64,000 nucleotides of DNA from Acetivibrio cellulolyticus CD2 (GTDB lineage: Bacteria; Bacillota; Clostridia; Acetivibrionales; Acetivibrionaceae), in assembly GCF_000179595.2 (NCBI RefSeq), contig NZ_JH556651.1:182510-246509 (forward strand). Direction: 5' to 3'. The notes below the pieces were generated by a model. It had not been told where the DNA came from. It saw only the letters and a list, made by a program, of their open reading frames with translations, and ran no database searches. Shown here piece by piece: positions 42,897 through 51,456 of the stretch. The position numbers and the translations under genes were made by a program. Position 1 is the stretch's first letter. Every line of letters begins with the position of its first letter.

Positions 42897-44235
42897 CTAT
42901 TCAAGCGTTGACAGAAAGCAGCAGGTATATTTTGCATTTTGCAAGCTGTTAAAGTATTCCGTAACCTTCATAAAAGATTCTATCGAGGTTATGGCTTCAC
43001 GCTTGCAGCATCTAGGACCTCCATACTTGCTGATTTCAAGCAGAGCATAACCGGTTACTCTACTGGCAGCACTTCGTTCATCCCGAGACATGGGGGTTGC
43101 GGCTTCAATAATCGATGTTGCAATTCCACATCCTGCACCTGCTCCACAGACCCCGTGAAATCCACAACTGCCGCCTTTAATATCCTTGCCGCGTTTTATG
43201 GCTTCCTTTATTTTAGAGGTATCTTTATTACGGAATAAGTTTTGATAGGCGGAAACAAGAACTGCAGGAACAATACTGTGGTATTCAGGTCCATGCATAT
43301 TGAGGCTCGGTACCTCAAATACTTTTTGTGTAAGAATTATCGGATTGCTTTCACTGCTTGCAGTCAAAAGCCGTTCTACCTTCGCAAGAATATCAAGACT
43401 GTGGCAGGAGTCACAAATATAATGGCCATTTGTACATTTAACAAGAGTTTCAAACTCTTGGCGGCAAATACTACAGGTTTCCTTTGTAGTATTGTCAACT
43501 GAATACAAAAGTTCATTGCCGCATATTATACAACCTTTGGTTTTCAAGGGGGCACAGCAGCTTTCATTAATTCCGGTCTCTTCACTTTCATTTTCAAATG
43601 CCATTTTGTGTAGCTCATCAATATAATAGTTCACGCCTGTTTCTAAAAGCTCCTGGGTTGGTCTACAGTTGGGAGAATGAATGTTTCCGTTATTTTGATT
43701 TGCTGCAACTACTCCGCAGCCTCCTACGCAAATTATATCATATTTTGCAGTCCCTGCATTTTGAAATGCTTTTTACATCTCTTGTCTGCCAGGTTTTTAT
43801 TACCTTGTGGTTCAGTTCTATTTCAGTCCAAAAGGTTCCCAGCAGATATTCTTCGCGTCCACAGCTTGCGGTACATCCATATATTTTGCCATAAAGGTCA
43901 AATGCCCACTCGGTTTTGCATGCAGGACATGTATCAAAGCTTGCTATATATAATTCGCCTGTATCTACCAAGTGGCGAATTCCCTTGAAGTCAGGTCTGT
44001 GAAATTTGGCGAGGACAGGATAGAAGCAAACTCACTCCACAATTGTACCTGTGTCATGAGATGCTGGGGTTTTGCATAACAGTCGAACAACTCATAGTTT
44101 CTGCCTATCTGGGTTTTAAAGAGTTCAGGCGGCAGATCAAGCCATCCCTTTTTATCCAGAAACTCTGCTAGGTTTACAATATCTTTGATATTTTCCATAT
44201 CTACAACGGAACGCAGGTTTAAATGATTGAGTAGG
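42897..44235 (-). pseudogene. Radical SAM/SPASM-DUF5714 protein, frameshifted
   Basis: Read on the minus strand: LRSVVDMENIKDIVNLAEFLDKKGW and FKTQIGRNYELF (44235 to about 43990), a shift, then HLVDTGELYIASFDTCPACK, the Cys-rich GCTASCGREEYLLGTF and CRDCKI with the first SPASM ligands, a second shift near 43741, then GGCGVVAANQNNGN running in frame into the DUF5714 part. The DUF5714 ORF (GTG 43634 to 42897) is intact and has CGFHGVCGAGAGCG and CCKREA. The radical SAM CxxxCxxC part is gone. Confidence 0.7.
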
Positions 44236-44423
44236 ATAAATACTGTACAGACATTTTAACACAGGTTGCAGCAGTTCGTTTGGCTATAAACAAAGTAGGC
44301 AGCCTTGTACTGGAGAAACATTCCATGAACTGCATTGAAAATGCAGTTTCATCTGAAGATAAAGAAAAAGCACTGCCTGAACTTGCAAATACAATGAAAA
44401 GTTTTATGAGGTTTGCAGAATAG
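44221..44423 (+). pseudogene. CsoR-family metal-sensing repressor, C-terminal fragment
   Basis: The plus strand encodes DKYCTDILTQVAAVRLAINKVGSLVLEK and HSMNCIENAVSSEDKEKALPELA, the helical Cys-His region of CsoR/FrmR repressors that bind Cu, Ni or persulfides. The N-terminal third is missing, and a TAG lies just before DKYC. It faces away from the radical SAM remnant at 44235. Confidence 0.7.
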
Positions 44424-44470
44424 AAACTGTTCAATAAAGTGGGTGCGGGCGGCATTCACTTTTGTTATAT

Positions 44471-44504
44471 AACCAAGTTTTCAATTGTCGTATAACTTGG
44501 TTTT
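44471..44504. terminator. Bidirectional terminator between csoR remnant and lgt
   Basis: AACCAAGTT pairs with AACTTGGTT around a 14-base loop and T residues follow on the plus strand. The lgt stop codon lies in the loop. Confidence 0.65.
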
Positions 44505-45290
44505 TAACTTGTATCTCCTTACAAAGAATAATGTAATACCTGTAATGAAAAACAATCCAGCTAACATTTGTGATACTCTAAATGTCCCAATAAATAAGCT
44601 ATCTGTTCGTAATCCTTCAATGAAAAATCGTGCAAAACCATATAAAGCCAGATAAAGAACAAATACTTCACCGTCAATCTTTTTTTTCTTCCTGAACCAT
44701 AGTAAAAGGAAAAACAGTCCAAGATTCCATAAGGATTCATATAGAAAGGTGGGATGAACTAATACTATTTGCATTTTTGAAGGGTCAAATATTCCCATCC
44801 TCCAAGGAAGATTTGTTTCAGTTCCATGAGCTTCCTGGTTAACGAAGTTTCCCCAACGGCCTATGGATTGAGCTAAAGCTACATAGGGTATAAGAAAATC
44901 AAAGAGATTCAATACATTTATTTTTCTCTTCTTTGTAAAAACAAAAGCTACGGCCACAGCAGTAAGTATTCCGCCGTATATTGCTAAGCCTCCATGATGT
45001 ATGTTAATAACTTCAAGTAAATTATTCTTGTAGTTGGACCATTCAAACGCGACATAATAAAGCCTTGCCCCTATAATAGCCAGTGGGGCTACAACTATTA
45101 AAAGATCAGTTACATCATTCTGGTTAATTCCAAAAGTTTTAGAGTCTTTGTTAGCAAGCAAGAAAGCAAGTGCAAAGCTTGTTGCTATAATAATTCCGTA
45201 CCAGTGTATACTGATGCCCAAAATACTGAATGCAATTGGGTTAATTGTAAAGCTAACCCCTAAGCCTGGAAATGTTATTGGTTGTATCAT
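44481..45290 (-). CDS. lgt: Prolipoprotein diacylglyceryl transferase
   Basis: Multi-pass membrane enzyme that transfers diacylglycerol to the lipobox cysteine of prolipoproteins such as those at 6.1, 37.8, 55.2 and 57.7 kb. The Lgt signature GRWGNFVNQEAHG is intact, as is PTFLYESLWNLGLF. I start at ATG 45290, 7 bases after AAAGGG, which gives MIQPITFPGLG; the longer frame adds 17 residues without a ribosome site. About 269 aa, full length. Confidence 0.93.
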   Translation of the reverse strand: MIQPITFPGLGVSFTINPIAFSILGISIHWYGIIIATSFALAFLLANKDSKTFGINQNDVTDLLIVVAPLAIIGARLYYVAFEWSNYKNNLLEVINIHHGGLAIYGGILTAVAVAFVFTKKRKINVLNLFDFLIPYVALAQSIGRWGNFVNQEAHGTETNLPWRMGIFDPSKMQIVLVHPTFLYESLWNLGLFFLLLWFRKKKKIDGEVFVLYLALYGFARFFIEGLRTDSLFIGTFRVSQMLAGLFFITGITLFFVRRYKLKTKLYDN

Positions 45291-45349
45291 TTGATTTCCC
45301 TTTCTAAAATAGTAAGATATTTTAAAGTTTATAGAATTCAATTGTTAAA

Positions 45350-46165
45350 CTAAAACGCCATAATCAATATTCTGATTCCTACAAGCCCTAAAGCAATAGC
45401 AAGGCTTCTTATTATCCAAATCCCGTTAAAACGGTTTGAGAGCCTTGCACCTAGTTGAGCACCAAACAATACGCCTGATGATAAAGCTACAGTTTGTAGT
45501 ATACCTTTTGATAAAACTCCAGAGGCAATATGTACAATTGTTCCAGAAAGTGACATTACAGCCAGAACAAAGTGAGAAGTTGCTGTGGCAATATGAACTG
45601 GAAAATTAAGTGCATGTACCAATACCGGAACGTGAATGATGCCGCCCCCAATTCCGAGCAAGCTGGAAATATACCCCACAAAGATGCTAATGATTACACC
45701 AAGAAGGAGATTATAGGAAAATACATAGTTAACACCTTCGATATCAGTAATTGAACGAATTATGTGGTTTTTAGGTACTTCACCTTCAGCTGCTTTTGTA
45801 TTTTTAGGTTTTATCATTAAAAATACCGAAGCTGCAATCAATAAAATACCAAATACGCAATTAAAAACATTCCTTGGAATTAGTGAAGTTGTATATGCAC
45901 CAAGTATTGAACCAGGAATTGTACTAATTGCAAAAATCAAGCCGGATTTGAAATCTATCCTTTTCATTTTTGCATAAGCAAGTGAACCTGATAGCGCATT
46001 AAAGAAAACAACAGCAAGTGAGATGCTTGTGATGGTTTCAGGGCTTTTGTCAGGGTATAAAAGTAAAAGGACCGGTACTAAAATAAACCCTCCTCCGGCA
46101 CCTATAAGCGTACCGAAGGTTCCTACCATAAAACCTAAAGGCAATAGCCATAAAAACTGTTCCAT
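45350..46165 (-). CDS. TauE/SafE family sulfite/anion permease, 271 aa
   Basis: Two repeats of the family signature are present: FGTLIGAGGGFILVPVLL (residues 16-33) and SSLLGIGGGIIHVPVLV (about 166-182), with eight predicted helices. Such permeases export sulfite, sulfoacetate or other small anions. The gene is near-adjacent to lgt and to the ROK regulator on the same strand. Confidence 0.88.
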   Translation of the reverse strand: MEQFLWLLPLGFMVGTFGTLIGAGGGFILVPVLLLLYPDKSPETITSISLAVVFFNALSGSLAYAKMKRIDFKSGLIFAISTIPGSILGAYTTSLIPRNVFNCVFGILLIAASVFLMIKPKNTKAAEGEVPKNHIIRSITDIEGVNYVFSYNLLLGVIISIFVGYISSLLGIGGGIIHVPVLVHALNFPVHIATATSHFVLAVMSLSGTIVHIASGVLSKGILQTVALSSGVLFGAQLGARLSNRFNGIWIIRSLAIALGLVGIRILIMAF

Positions 46166-46201
46166 AATCTAAAAATCAACTCCATAATCTAAGATAGAAT
46201 T

Positions 46202-47404
46202 CTATTTTAAATAATAATCCAACAATAGACCGCCAACACCTGTAACTACTGCATTCTCTCCTAATGTTTCTTTACTGAATTGAATTGTGGGCTGAGAGCA
46301 TTTTTGTATGTTTTTCATAGTCATATTTACAGTCAGATGAAATAGGCGATCACATTTCCTGAATAATGGCCCTCCAAGTATAATTAGGTCTGGGGCTAAA
46401 ATATTTTCTATAGCTAAAAGCCCCTTTGACATATAGCTTGCTGTGTTTTCAAGTATTTCATTTGCAAGTAAGTCATGGCTTTCAACAGCATCAAGAAAAG
46501 TATCCAGATTGATAGCAGAAATATCAAACTCAACTTTTTGCAGTGCTTTTGAACTTCTGCCTTTGCAAATTTCATTTTTAAAAGCACTTAAAACAGCAGG
46601 AACTGAAACAAATGTTTCTAGGCAACCACTATGACCGCAATAACAGATTGGACCAGCAGTATCTATTTTCAAATGGCCAAATCCGCCACTATAATTATTT
46701 AAATTTCTCACATGCTTTCCGTTTGAAACCAAGCCTAACCTTAGACCTACTCCCGCTGTTATGTAAGCAATGTTGTTAAAGTTTTTACCTGAACCTTTTA
46801 TATATTCTCCAAAAGCACCTGCGTTTACACCATTTTCAACAAGTGTTGGCAGTTTGGTATGTTCCTCAATCATGTCTTTAATGGGTATATTTTTCCATTT
46901 GTCGTTGGGAAAATTCGCAGGATTTAAAATAACTCCCTTATTATGATCAAGAGGGCCAATAGCACCTATACCGATTCCGAGGATTTTACTGCTTTCAATA
47001 TCTTTACAAAAATCAGAAACAAGGGATGAGATTTTTTTAACTGTTTTTTCAGGAGTTGAGTCTCTAAACATTCCAAAGGCTTCTGCTCTGAGAATATTAC
47101 AATCCATATCCATAAGTGCCAGACGAGTATACATCCTTGTAATTTCAACACCAATTATATATCCTGCGTTAAGGTCTATGGAGTATAACAGAGGTTTTCT
47201 TCCTCCGGTAGAAATGCCGGTGTCTACAATTTTAACCAACCCAGAACTCATTAAATCATTGATAATTCTATTCAAAGTTGAAAGTTTATACCCTGATAAA
47301 GAAACAAGTTTTGATTTTGTAACAGAGTCATTATACCTAATTAGGTTAAATATTTTTTTGTGCTCATCATACTTTAGATTAAGGGAATTGCCTGAAATGG
47401 TCAT
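46202..47404 (-). CDS. ROK family transcriptional regulator, 400 aa
   Basis: Residues 1-70 are a winged helix (YNDSVTKSKLVSLSGYKLSTLNRIINDLMSSGLV) and the rest is a ROK sugar-kinase-like fold with the zinc motif CYCGHSGCLE and GIGAIGPLD. XylR/NagC-type proteins sense sugars. The DNA target is unknown; the gene lies next to the TauE/SafE and lgt genes. Confidence 0.88.
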   Translation of the reverse strand: MTISGNSLNLKYDEHKKIFNLIRYNDSVTKSKLVSLSGYKLSTLNRIINDLMSSGLVKIVDTGISTGGRKPLLYSIDLNAGYIIGVEITRMYTRLALMDMDCNILRAEAFGMFRDSTPEKTVKKISSLVSDFCKDIESSKILGIGIGAIGPLDHNKGVILNPANFPNDKWKNIPIKDMIEEHTKLPTLVENGVNAGAFGEYIKGSGKNFNNIAYITAGVGLRLGLVSNGKHVRNLNNYSGGFGHLKIDTAGPICYCGHSGCLETFVSVPAVLSAFKNEICKGRSSKALQKVEFDISAINLDTFLDAVESHDLLANEILENTASYMSKGLLAIENILAPDLIILGGPLFRKCDRLFHLTVNMTMKNIQKCSQPTIQFSKETLGENAVVTGVGGLLLDYYLK

Positions 47405-47801
47405 AAGTAATCCGCCTTTATTGTAATATAAATAAGATTATACTACTTATATATAAAATGGTCAAAACATTTTCTGCAGGTTAGGACCTTTTCACTGTTT
47501 TTTAATTTTGATTCTGCCTCTTTCTAACAAAGTGAAAGAGGCAAAAACGGAGGGGAGCGATGCCTCGGAGTTTTTATTTTGGAGTTGTAATTACTTATAG
47601 CCAATATGGCTATAAGTAATCGACGGTAAAGAACAAAAATTTTAAAATTAGCACTGAATCAAACGAATTATATTTTACTAATAATATATAATATATTTAA
47701 ACATAAAAGTATATTAAAATGGATGGTATTAGGAACTGAAGGTTTTTAAACGGAATAGTTTTAAATCATAAATATAATTGAAAACGGGAGAGGTGAATAA
47801 T
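47405..47801. other. Intergenic stretch with two hairpins
   Basis: GCCTCTTTC/GAAAGAGGC (47516-47541, 8-base loop) is a probable terminator. ACTTATAGCCA-x4-TGGCTATAAGT, centred near 47605, is a second inverted repeat with no T tract. AT-rich bases follow up to the methyltransferase remnant. No gene is seen. Confidence 0.5.
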
Positions 47802-48210
47802 TTGACTCACAAATTTGATATAAATAACAGGCACAAATTAGATAATGAGAAAAGATGCAGTATTATGCCTCCGTATAAAACACTTAAAATGCTTGGTTAT
47901 AATGGTGAAACGGACTTTGCAGATATAGGATGCGGCATTGGATATTTTACCATTTCAGCAGCCGGAGATTGCTGGAATTTCTTCGACTGTTTATGTTCTG
48001 GATATTTCGCTTGAAATGCTGGAGGAAGTGGAAAAAAGAGCATCGAAAGCAGAGCTATCCAATATACGTACTATAAAGACAGAGGAATATGATTTAAAAC
48101 TCAAAAATCAAACAGTTGGATTTGCTCTTTTAAGCAATGTTGAGGTTTTCTTGAAGGATTATATCATGCCCCAGGCAAAGTCCTATAAGGATGGTGAACT
48201 GGACTCCTGA
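47802..48210 (+). pseudogene. Methyltransferase, frameshifted remnant
   Basis: TTG 47802 follows GGGAGAGGTG, giving THKFDINNRHKLDNEKR, then TDFADIGCGIGYFTI (SAM motif I). After about residue 55 the frame must change (near 47960) to continue as VYVLDISLEMLEEVEKRA. The middle with motif III is shortened and the frame stops at 48210. A fragment of a UbiE-like arsenite- or metal-type methyltransferase is likely. Confidence 0.7.
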
Positions 48211-48291
48211 GGAATTCAGTATATTTGCCTGCCCAAGGGGGTTGCAGGATATAGTATTATTTGTTTTGCTTGATTATATATTAAATAGTTT

Positions 48292-48423
48292 TTACATAAC
48301 TTTATTAATCATGTTTTCTAATTCATGGATTGACCTTAAACCTATAACATGTTGTGCGATAATTCCGTCTTTGAACAATATAAGTGTAGGTATACTCATT
48401 ATCCTGAAATGAAGTTCATTAAC
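48292..48423 (-). pseudogene. Thioredoxin C-terminal fragment
   Basis: On the minus strand VNELHFRIMSIPTLILFKDG, then IAQHVIGLRSIHELENMI is the C-terminal half of a thioredoxin including the cis-proline. The active-site half is absent and stop codons lie upstream. Confidence 0.65.
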
Positions 48424-48608
48424 CTACTATTAAACATCATAAAAGATGTGTAAAAAATTTTATAAATTATTCATTATTCAATTAATAAGGGGTAGTGGAG
48501 TATCCGTGCAATTAACTAACTAAGTTAAGATAAATGGGGCTCAGGGGGGCGAAGCAAATGTAAATTATTTATAGTTAGGGCAAGTTGATCTTCCTTTTTA
48601 TATTTTCT

Positions 48609-48771
48609 CTTGATCAGCTTGCTAAAATTGCAGATGAATTGAAATCAGCAGGTGTAAAAAATTGCTCCCATGTATTGTATAGGAATCTTTTCAAGCTGTT
48701 TCTTAAAAAGCAAATTCGGTGACAATTGCTTGATGCCCAACTTAGGGGATAAAGTCATTTTTAAAGATTAA
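48609..48771 (+). pseudogene. MBL-fold hydrolase C-terminal fragment
   Basis: LAKIADELKSAGVKN then, after a frameshift near 48660, APMYCIGIFSSCFLKSKFGDN and LMPNLGDKVIFKD match the C-terminus of MBL hydrolases of the 26.3-kb type. The metal-binding part is absent. Confidence 0.55.
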
Positions 48772-48792
48772 CTAAGATTAACTTCCTTAGAA

Positions 48793-48850
48793 TTGACAAA
48801 GTATAAAATTAGATGTAATATTATTATGTGCATATGCACATAATAATATT
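48793..48850 (+). promoter_or_regulatory. Shared-operator promoter with a 34-bp perfect palindrome
   Basis: TTGACA (48793-48798), 17-base spacer, TAATAT (48816-48821). Positions 48817-48850 are a perfect palindrome, arms beginning AATATTATTATGTGCAT, centred on CAT|ATG. It covers the -10 and the start site. The core is TGTGCATATGCACA, close to the TGAGCATATGCCCA operator at 22332. Confidence 0.82.
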
Positions 48851-48861
48851 GAGGTGAGACG

Positions 48862-48969
48862 ATGAATAGTACAAGCGAAACTAAATATTTAAAAAGCACA
48901 GCAGCCTGGTTGAGTTCGCATTTGGAAGCAGTAAATAAGAGGTTATCTGATTTGAATTCTCAATCATAG
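48862..48969 (+). CDS. Small helical protein, 35 aa
   Basis: ATG 48862 follows GAGGTGAG and starts directly after the palindromic operator. The product (MNSTSETKYLKSTAAWLSSH, then a short LEAVNKRLSDL coiled-coil-like end) resembles only the C-terminal helix of DUF5320 proteins. It is the first gene of the second ORP-like operon. No family assigned. Confidence 0.5.
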   Translation: MNSTSETKYLKSTAAWLSSHLEAVNKRLSDLNSQS

Positions 48970-49075
48970 ATTTTTCTTTTGCCTAAACTTCAATGAAATT
49001 ATTGAAATATATTAAAAAGATATATATAATTTTTAGGGATGTATGTATATAATATTATTGAGGCGGTGGTCAAAA

Positions 49076-49447
49076 TTGTACACAGAAAAGGTTTTAGATC
49101 ATTTCATGAGTCCAAGAAATACAGGAAGTATGCCGGATGCTGATGCGGAAGGCACAATGGGTGATCCAAAATGCGGAGATTCATTGAATATTTACATTAA
49201 AGTAAATAATGATGTTATTAAAGATATCAGCTTTCTCGCTTTTGGGTGTGCTGCTTCTATAGCAACCAGCAGTATGACAACAGAGCTTGTTAAGGGAAAA
49301 ACACTTGAGGAAGCTTTGAAAATTACCGAGCAGGATGTGATTGATGCTCTGGATGGATTGCCTGAGGAGAAAAAGCACTGTTCAAACTTGGGAGTAAGTG
49401 CATTGAAAAAGGCTATCCAGAATTATATGGAGAAACTTGATGTATAG
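49076..49447 (+). CDS. IscU/NifU-like Fe-S scaffold protein, 123 aa
   Basis: TTG 49076 gives LYTEKVLDHFMSPRNTGSM, the IscU start. Ligand cysteines lie in GDPKCGDS, FGCAASIATSS and KKHCSNLG, as in the paralogue at 35705. It assembles Fe-S clusters and is placed before MerR, Mrp and NifX genes, giving the same order of functions as the core island. Confidence 0.92.
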   Translation: MYTEKVLDHFMSPRNTGSMPDADAEGTMGDPKCGDSLNIYIKVNNDVIKDISFLAFGCAASIATSSMTTELVKGKTLEEALKITEQDVIDALDGLPEEKKHCSNLGVSALKKAIQNYMEKLDV

Positions 49448-49541
49448 AAAACTTCAAAATTGACAAACAGGTTTCCTCAAAATATACTTAGAGGAGGCGG
49501 TTAAGTAGTTTATAGCCAAGATAATCTGGATGGTGAAATAC

Positions 49542-49955
49542 ATGTTTGATGAAGACAAAGGATTGTATACTATAGGCACAGTTGCGGAATTAATTGGAGA
49601 GCATCCTGAGACGCTAAGGGTTTGGGAGAAAAACGATCTTTTGCGCCCTAACAGGGAGGGATATCAAAGAAAATATTCCAATAATGACGTGAAAAGGCTT
49701 AAGTTTATAAAGCACCTTATGCATGAAAAAGGTCTGAATATTGCCGGGGTAAAGCATTTAACCTCAATGTATTCCTGCTGGTATAAACGTAACTGCAAGG
49801 GTGGGGCAACACAGAACAGCCCTGTTCCTGTAAATGAATCGAAGCCTTGCTGGAAGCTTGAGGGAACCTTTTGCCTTGTTGCAAGTGATAAGGCTGAAAT
49901 GTGCAGTACGTGTGATATGGTTAAAAAGTGCATAGGCTGTACAGGATGCAAATAA
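49542..49955 (+). CDS. MerR-family regulator with Cys-rich tail, 137 aa
   Basis: The winged helix GLYTIGTVAELIGEHPETLRVWEKNDLLRP with QRKYSNNDVKRL is a HspR/MerR-like DNA-binding domain (residues 6-70). The tail (CWYKRNC, FCLV, CSTCDMVKKCIGCTGC) has up to nine cysteines and probably senses metal or redox. ATG 49542 is preferred; ATG 49530 is also possible. It is a candidate regulator of the palindrome at 48817. Confidence 0.88.
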   Translation: MFDEDKGLYTIGTVAELIGEHPETLRVWEKNDLLRPNREGYQRKYSNNDVKRLKFIKHLMHEKGLNIAGVKHLTSMYSCWYKRNCKGGATQNSPVPVNESKPCWKLEGTFCLVASDKAEMCSTCDMVKKCIGCTGCK

Positions 49956-50121
49956 CAAAATTTCAGAATGAAAAATTAAGGTAGATTTTGTTGAAATGTC
50001 TTTAACGGGAATCGATAAATCAAGGAAGAACAATAATTTCCTAGACATTTTAAAAAAGTTAATATAAACTTCAATAATTTTATTGAATTGAATTCGAACG
50101 ATACAATTAGGAGATGACGAC

Positions 50122-51033
50122 ATGAGTGAGTGTAGTTGCGATTGCACCAGCACAGATTGTGCAAGTGAAGGATGTTCTACAAATGGATGCGGAAGTAAGC
50201 CGGGACGCATGGCGAGCAGTGAAGCGAAGCGGAACGACCAGCCACAGGACTTCCTTGAGAAAACCCATGAACTTAACCGAATTAAAAAGGTAATTGGTGT
50301 AGTCAGTGGAAAAGGCGGTGTAGGGAAGTCTCTGGTGACATCCACTTTAGCGGTGCTGATGAGAAGAAAGGGGTATAAGGTAGGCATCCTTGATGCGGAT
50401 ATTACTGGTCCATCCATACCTAAAATGTTTGGTATTACTAAAAAGGCCGAGGGAAGTGAGTTTGGGATTTATCCTGAAAAAACTCATAACAACATTAATG
50501 TAATGTCAGTAAACCTACTGCTTGAAAAGGATGATTCTCCAGTAATTTGGAGAGGACCTATAATTTCGGGTACAGTAAAACAATTCTGGACGGATGTGAT
50601 ATGGGGAGATGTCGATTATCTTTTTCTCGATATGCCTCCGGGAACTGGAGATGTACCTTTAACAGTATTTCAGTCCATACCCTTGAACGGTATAGTTATT
50701 GTCACATCGCCTTAGGATTTGGTTTCATTAATAGTGAGGAAGGCTTATAACATGGCTAAATCAATGAATATACCTGTACTCGGTATTGTAGAAAACATGA
50801 GCTGGCTGAGGTGCCATGACTGTGGTAAAGATATTCAGTTATTTGGAAAAAGTAAAATAGAGGAAATAGCTTCCAAGCTAGGTGTGCCTGTACTTGGAAA
50901 GATGCCTATCGATCCATCAGTAGCTGAGCTTTGCGATAAGGGAGAAATTGAAAAGTTAAACCATTCTTATCTTGATAGTGCTGTTGAGTATATTGAAAAA
51001 GGCACCATGGATAAATGCCCAATTAAAGAGTAA
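50122..51033 (+). pseudogene. Mrp/NBP35-family ATPase interrupted by an amber codon
   Basis: The full gene is readable in one frame except for TAG at 50713-50715. The N-terminus is Cys-rich (CSCDCTSTDCASEGC), then GKGGVGKS, ADITGPSIPK, DMPPGTGDVPLTVFQS, and after the stop DLVSLIVRKAYNMAK and CHDCGK. In the intact paralogue at 24842 the codon is CAG in SPQDLV, so one C-to-T change made the stop. A GC-rich repeat has inserted into the N-terminus at 50200-50244. Confidence 0.88.
50200..50244 (+). repeat. GC-rich 45-bp repeat, copy 1 (inside the Mrp gene)
   Basis: CCGGGACGCATGGCGAGCAG starts a segment that ends near CGACCAGCCA. A related segment lies at 51388-51431. It adds about 15 residues in frame, between the Cys-rich tail and the ATPase domain. 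Its GC content stands out from the AT-rich surroundings. Confidence 0.5.
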
Positions 51034-51047
51034 TGGAGTGATTAATA

Positions 51048-51404
51048 ATGAAAATTGCAGTCCCATCTGAGGAAAATACAATAGAGAGCAGTGTATGTCA
51101 GTCTTTTGGGCGCACTTACTACTTTATAGTTGCCGATTCGGAAACACTTGAGTATAAAGTAATTGATAATCAAGCGGTCAGCAGCCAGGGAGGAGCAGGA
51201 ATAAAGGCTGCCCAGGCTGTTGTGGACAGTGGTGCGGATGCGGTGGTAACCTTCCATTGCGGTCAGAATGCAGCTGATGTGCTAAAGGCGGCAGATATTA
51301 AAATAATAAAGGCAGTTCCTGGTACAGTCTCAGAAATGATTCAAAAATACAAGGCAGGGGAGCTTGCCGAGATGACTGAGATACAACCCGGGACGCATGG
51401 GTGA
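51048..51404 (+). CDS. NifX/ORP-type metal-cofactor carrier, 118 aa
   Basis: The fold MKIAVPSEENTIESSVCQSF, then SSQGGAGIKAAQAVVDSGADAVV and GQNAADVLKAADIKI is the NifX/MTH1175 family. A TAATGG-type ribosome site is weak, but ATG 51048 gives the family start. It is 15 bases after the Mrp gene. Its last residues (PGTHG) are supplied by the GC-rich repeat at 51388. Confidence 0.85.
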   Translation: MKIAVPSEENTIESSVCQSFGRTYYFIVADSETLEYKVIDNQAVSSQGGAGIKAAQAVVDSGADAVVTFHCGQNAADVLKAADIKIIKAVPGTVSEMIQKYKAGELAEMTEIQPGTHG

Positions 51405-51431
51405 GCAGTTGATGAAGTCAACGACCAACCG
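51388..51431 (+). repeat. GC-rich 44-bp repeat, copy 2 (end of NifX gene)
   Basis: CCCGGGACGCATGG then GAGCAG and CGACCA match copy 1 (50200-50244). GTTGA-x5-TCAAC forms an inner hairpin here. It covers the end of the NifX-like coding region and part of the following spacer. Confidence 0.5.
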
Positions 51432-51456
51432 GGGTACCAGCATGGGGGCTAATTCA

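Noticed and set aside
48729-48742. TTGATGCCCAAC before the 48.8-kb promoter
   Set aside because: Explained by coding of the MBL fragment (LMPNLGDK); not an operator.
49764-50417. 217-codon minus-strand ORF
   Set aside because: Antisense to the MerR and Mrp genes, which have clear motifs; no ribosome site.
50713-50715. Possible pyrrolysine codon in the Mrp gene
   Set aside because: The paralogue has glutamine at this place and no downstream structure is seen, so a nonsense mutation is the simplest explanation.
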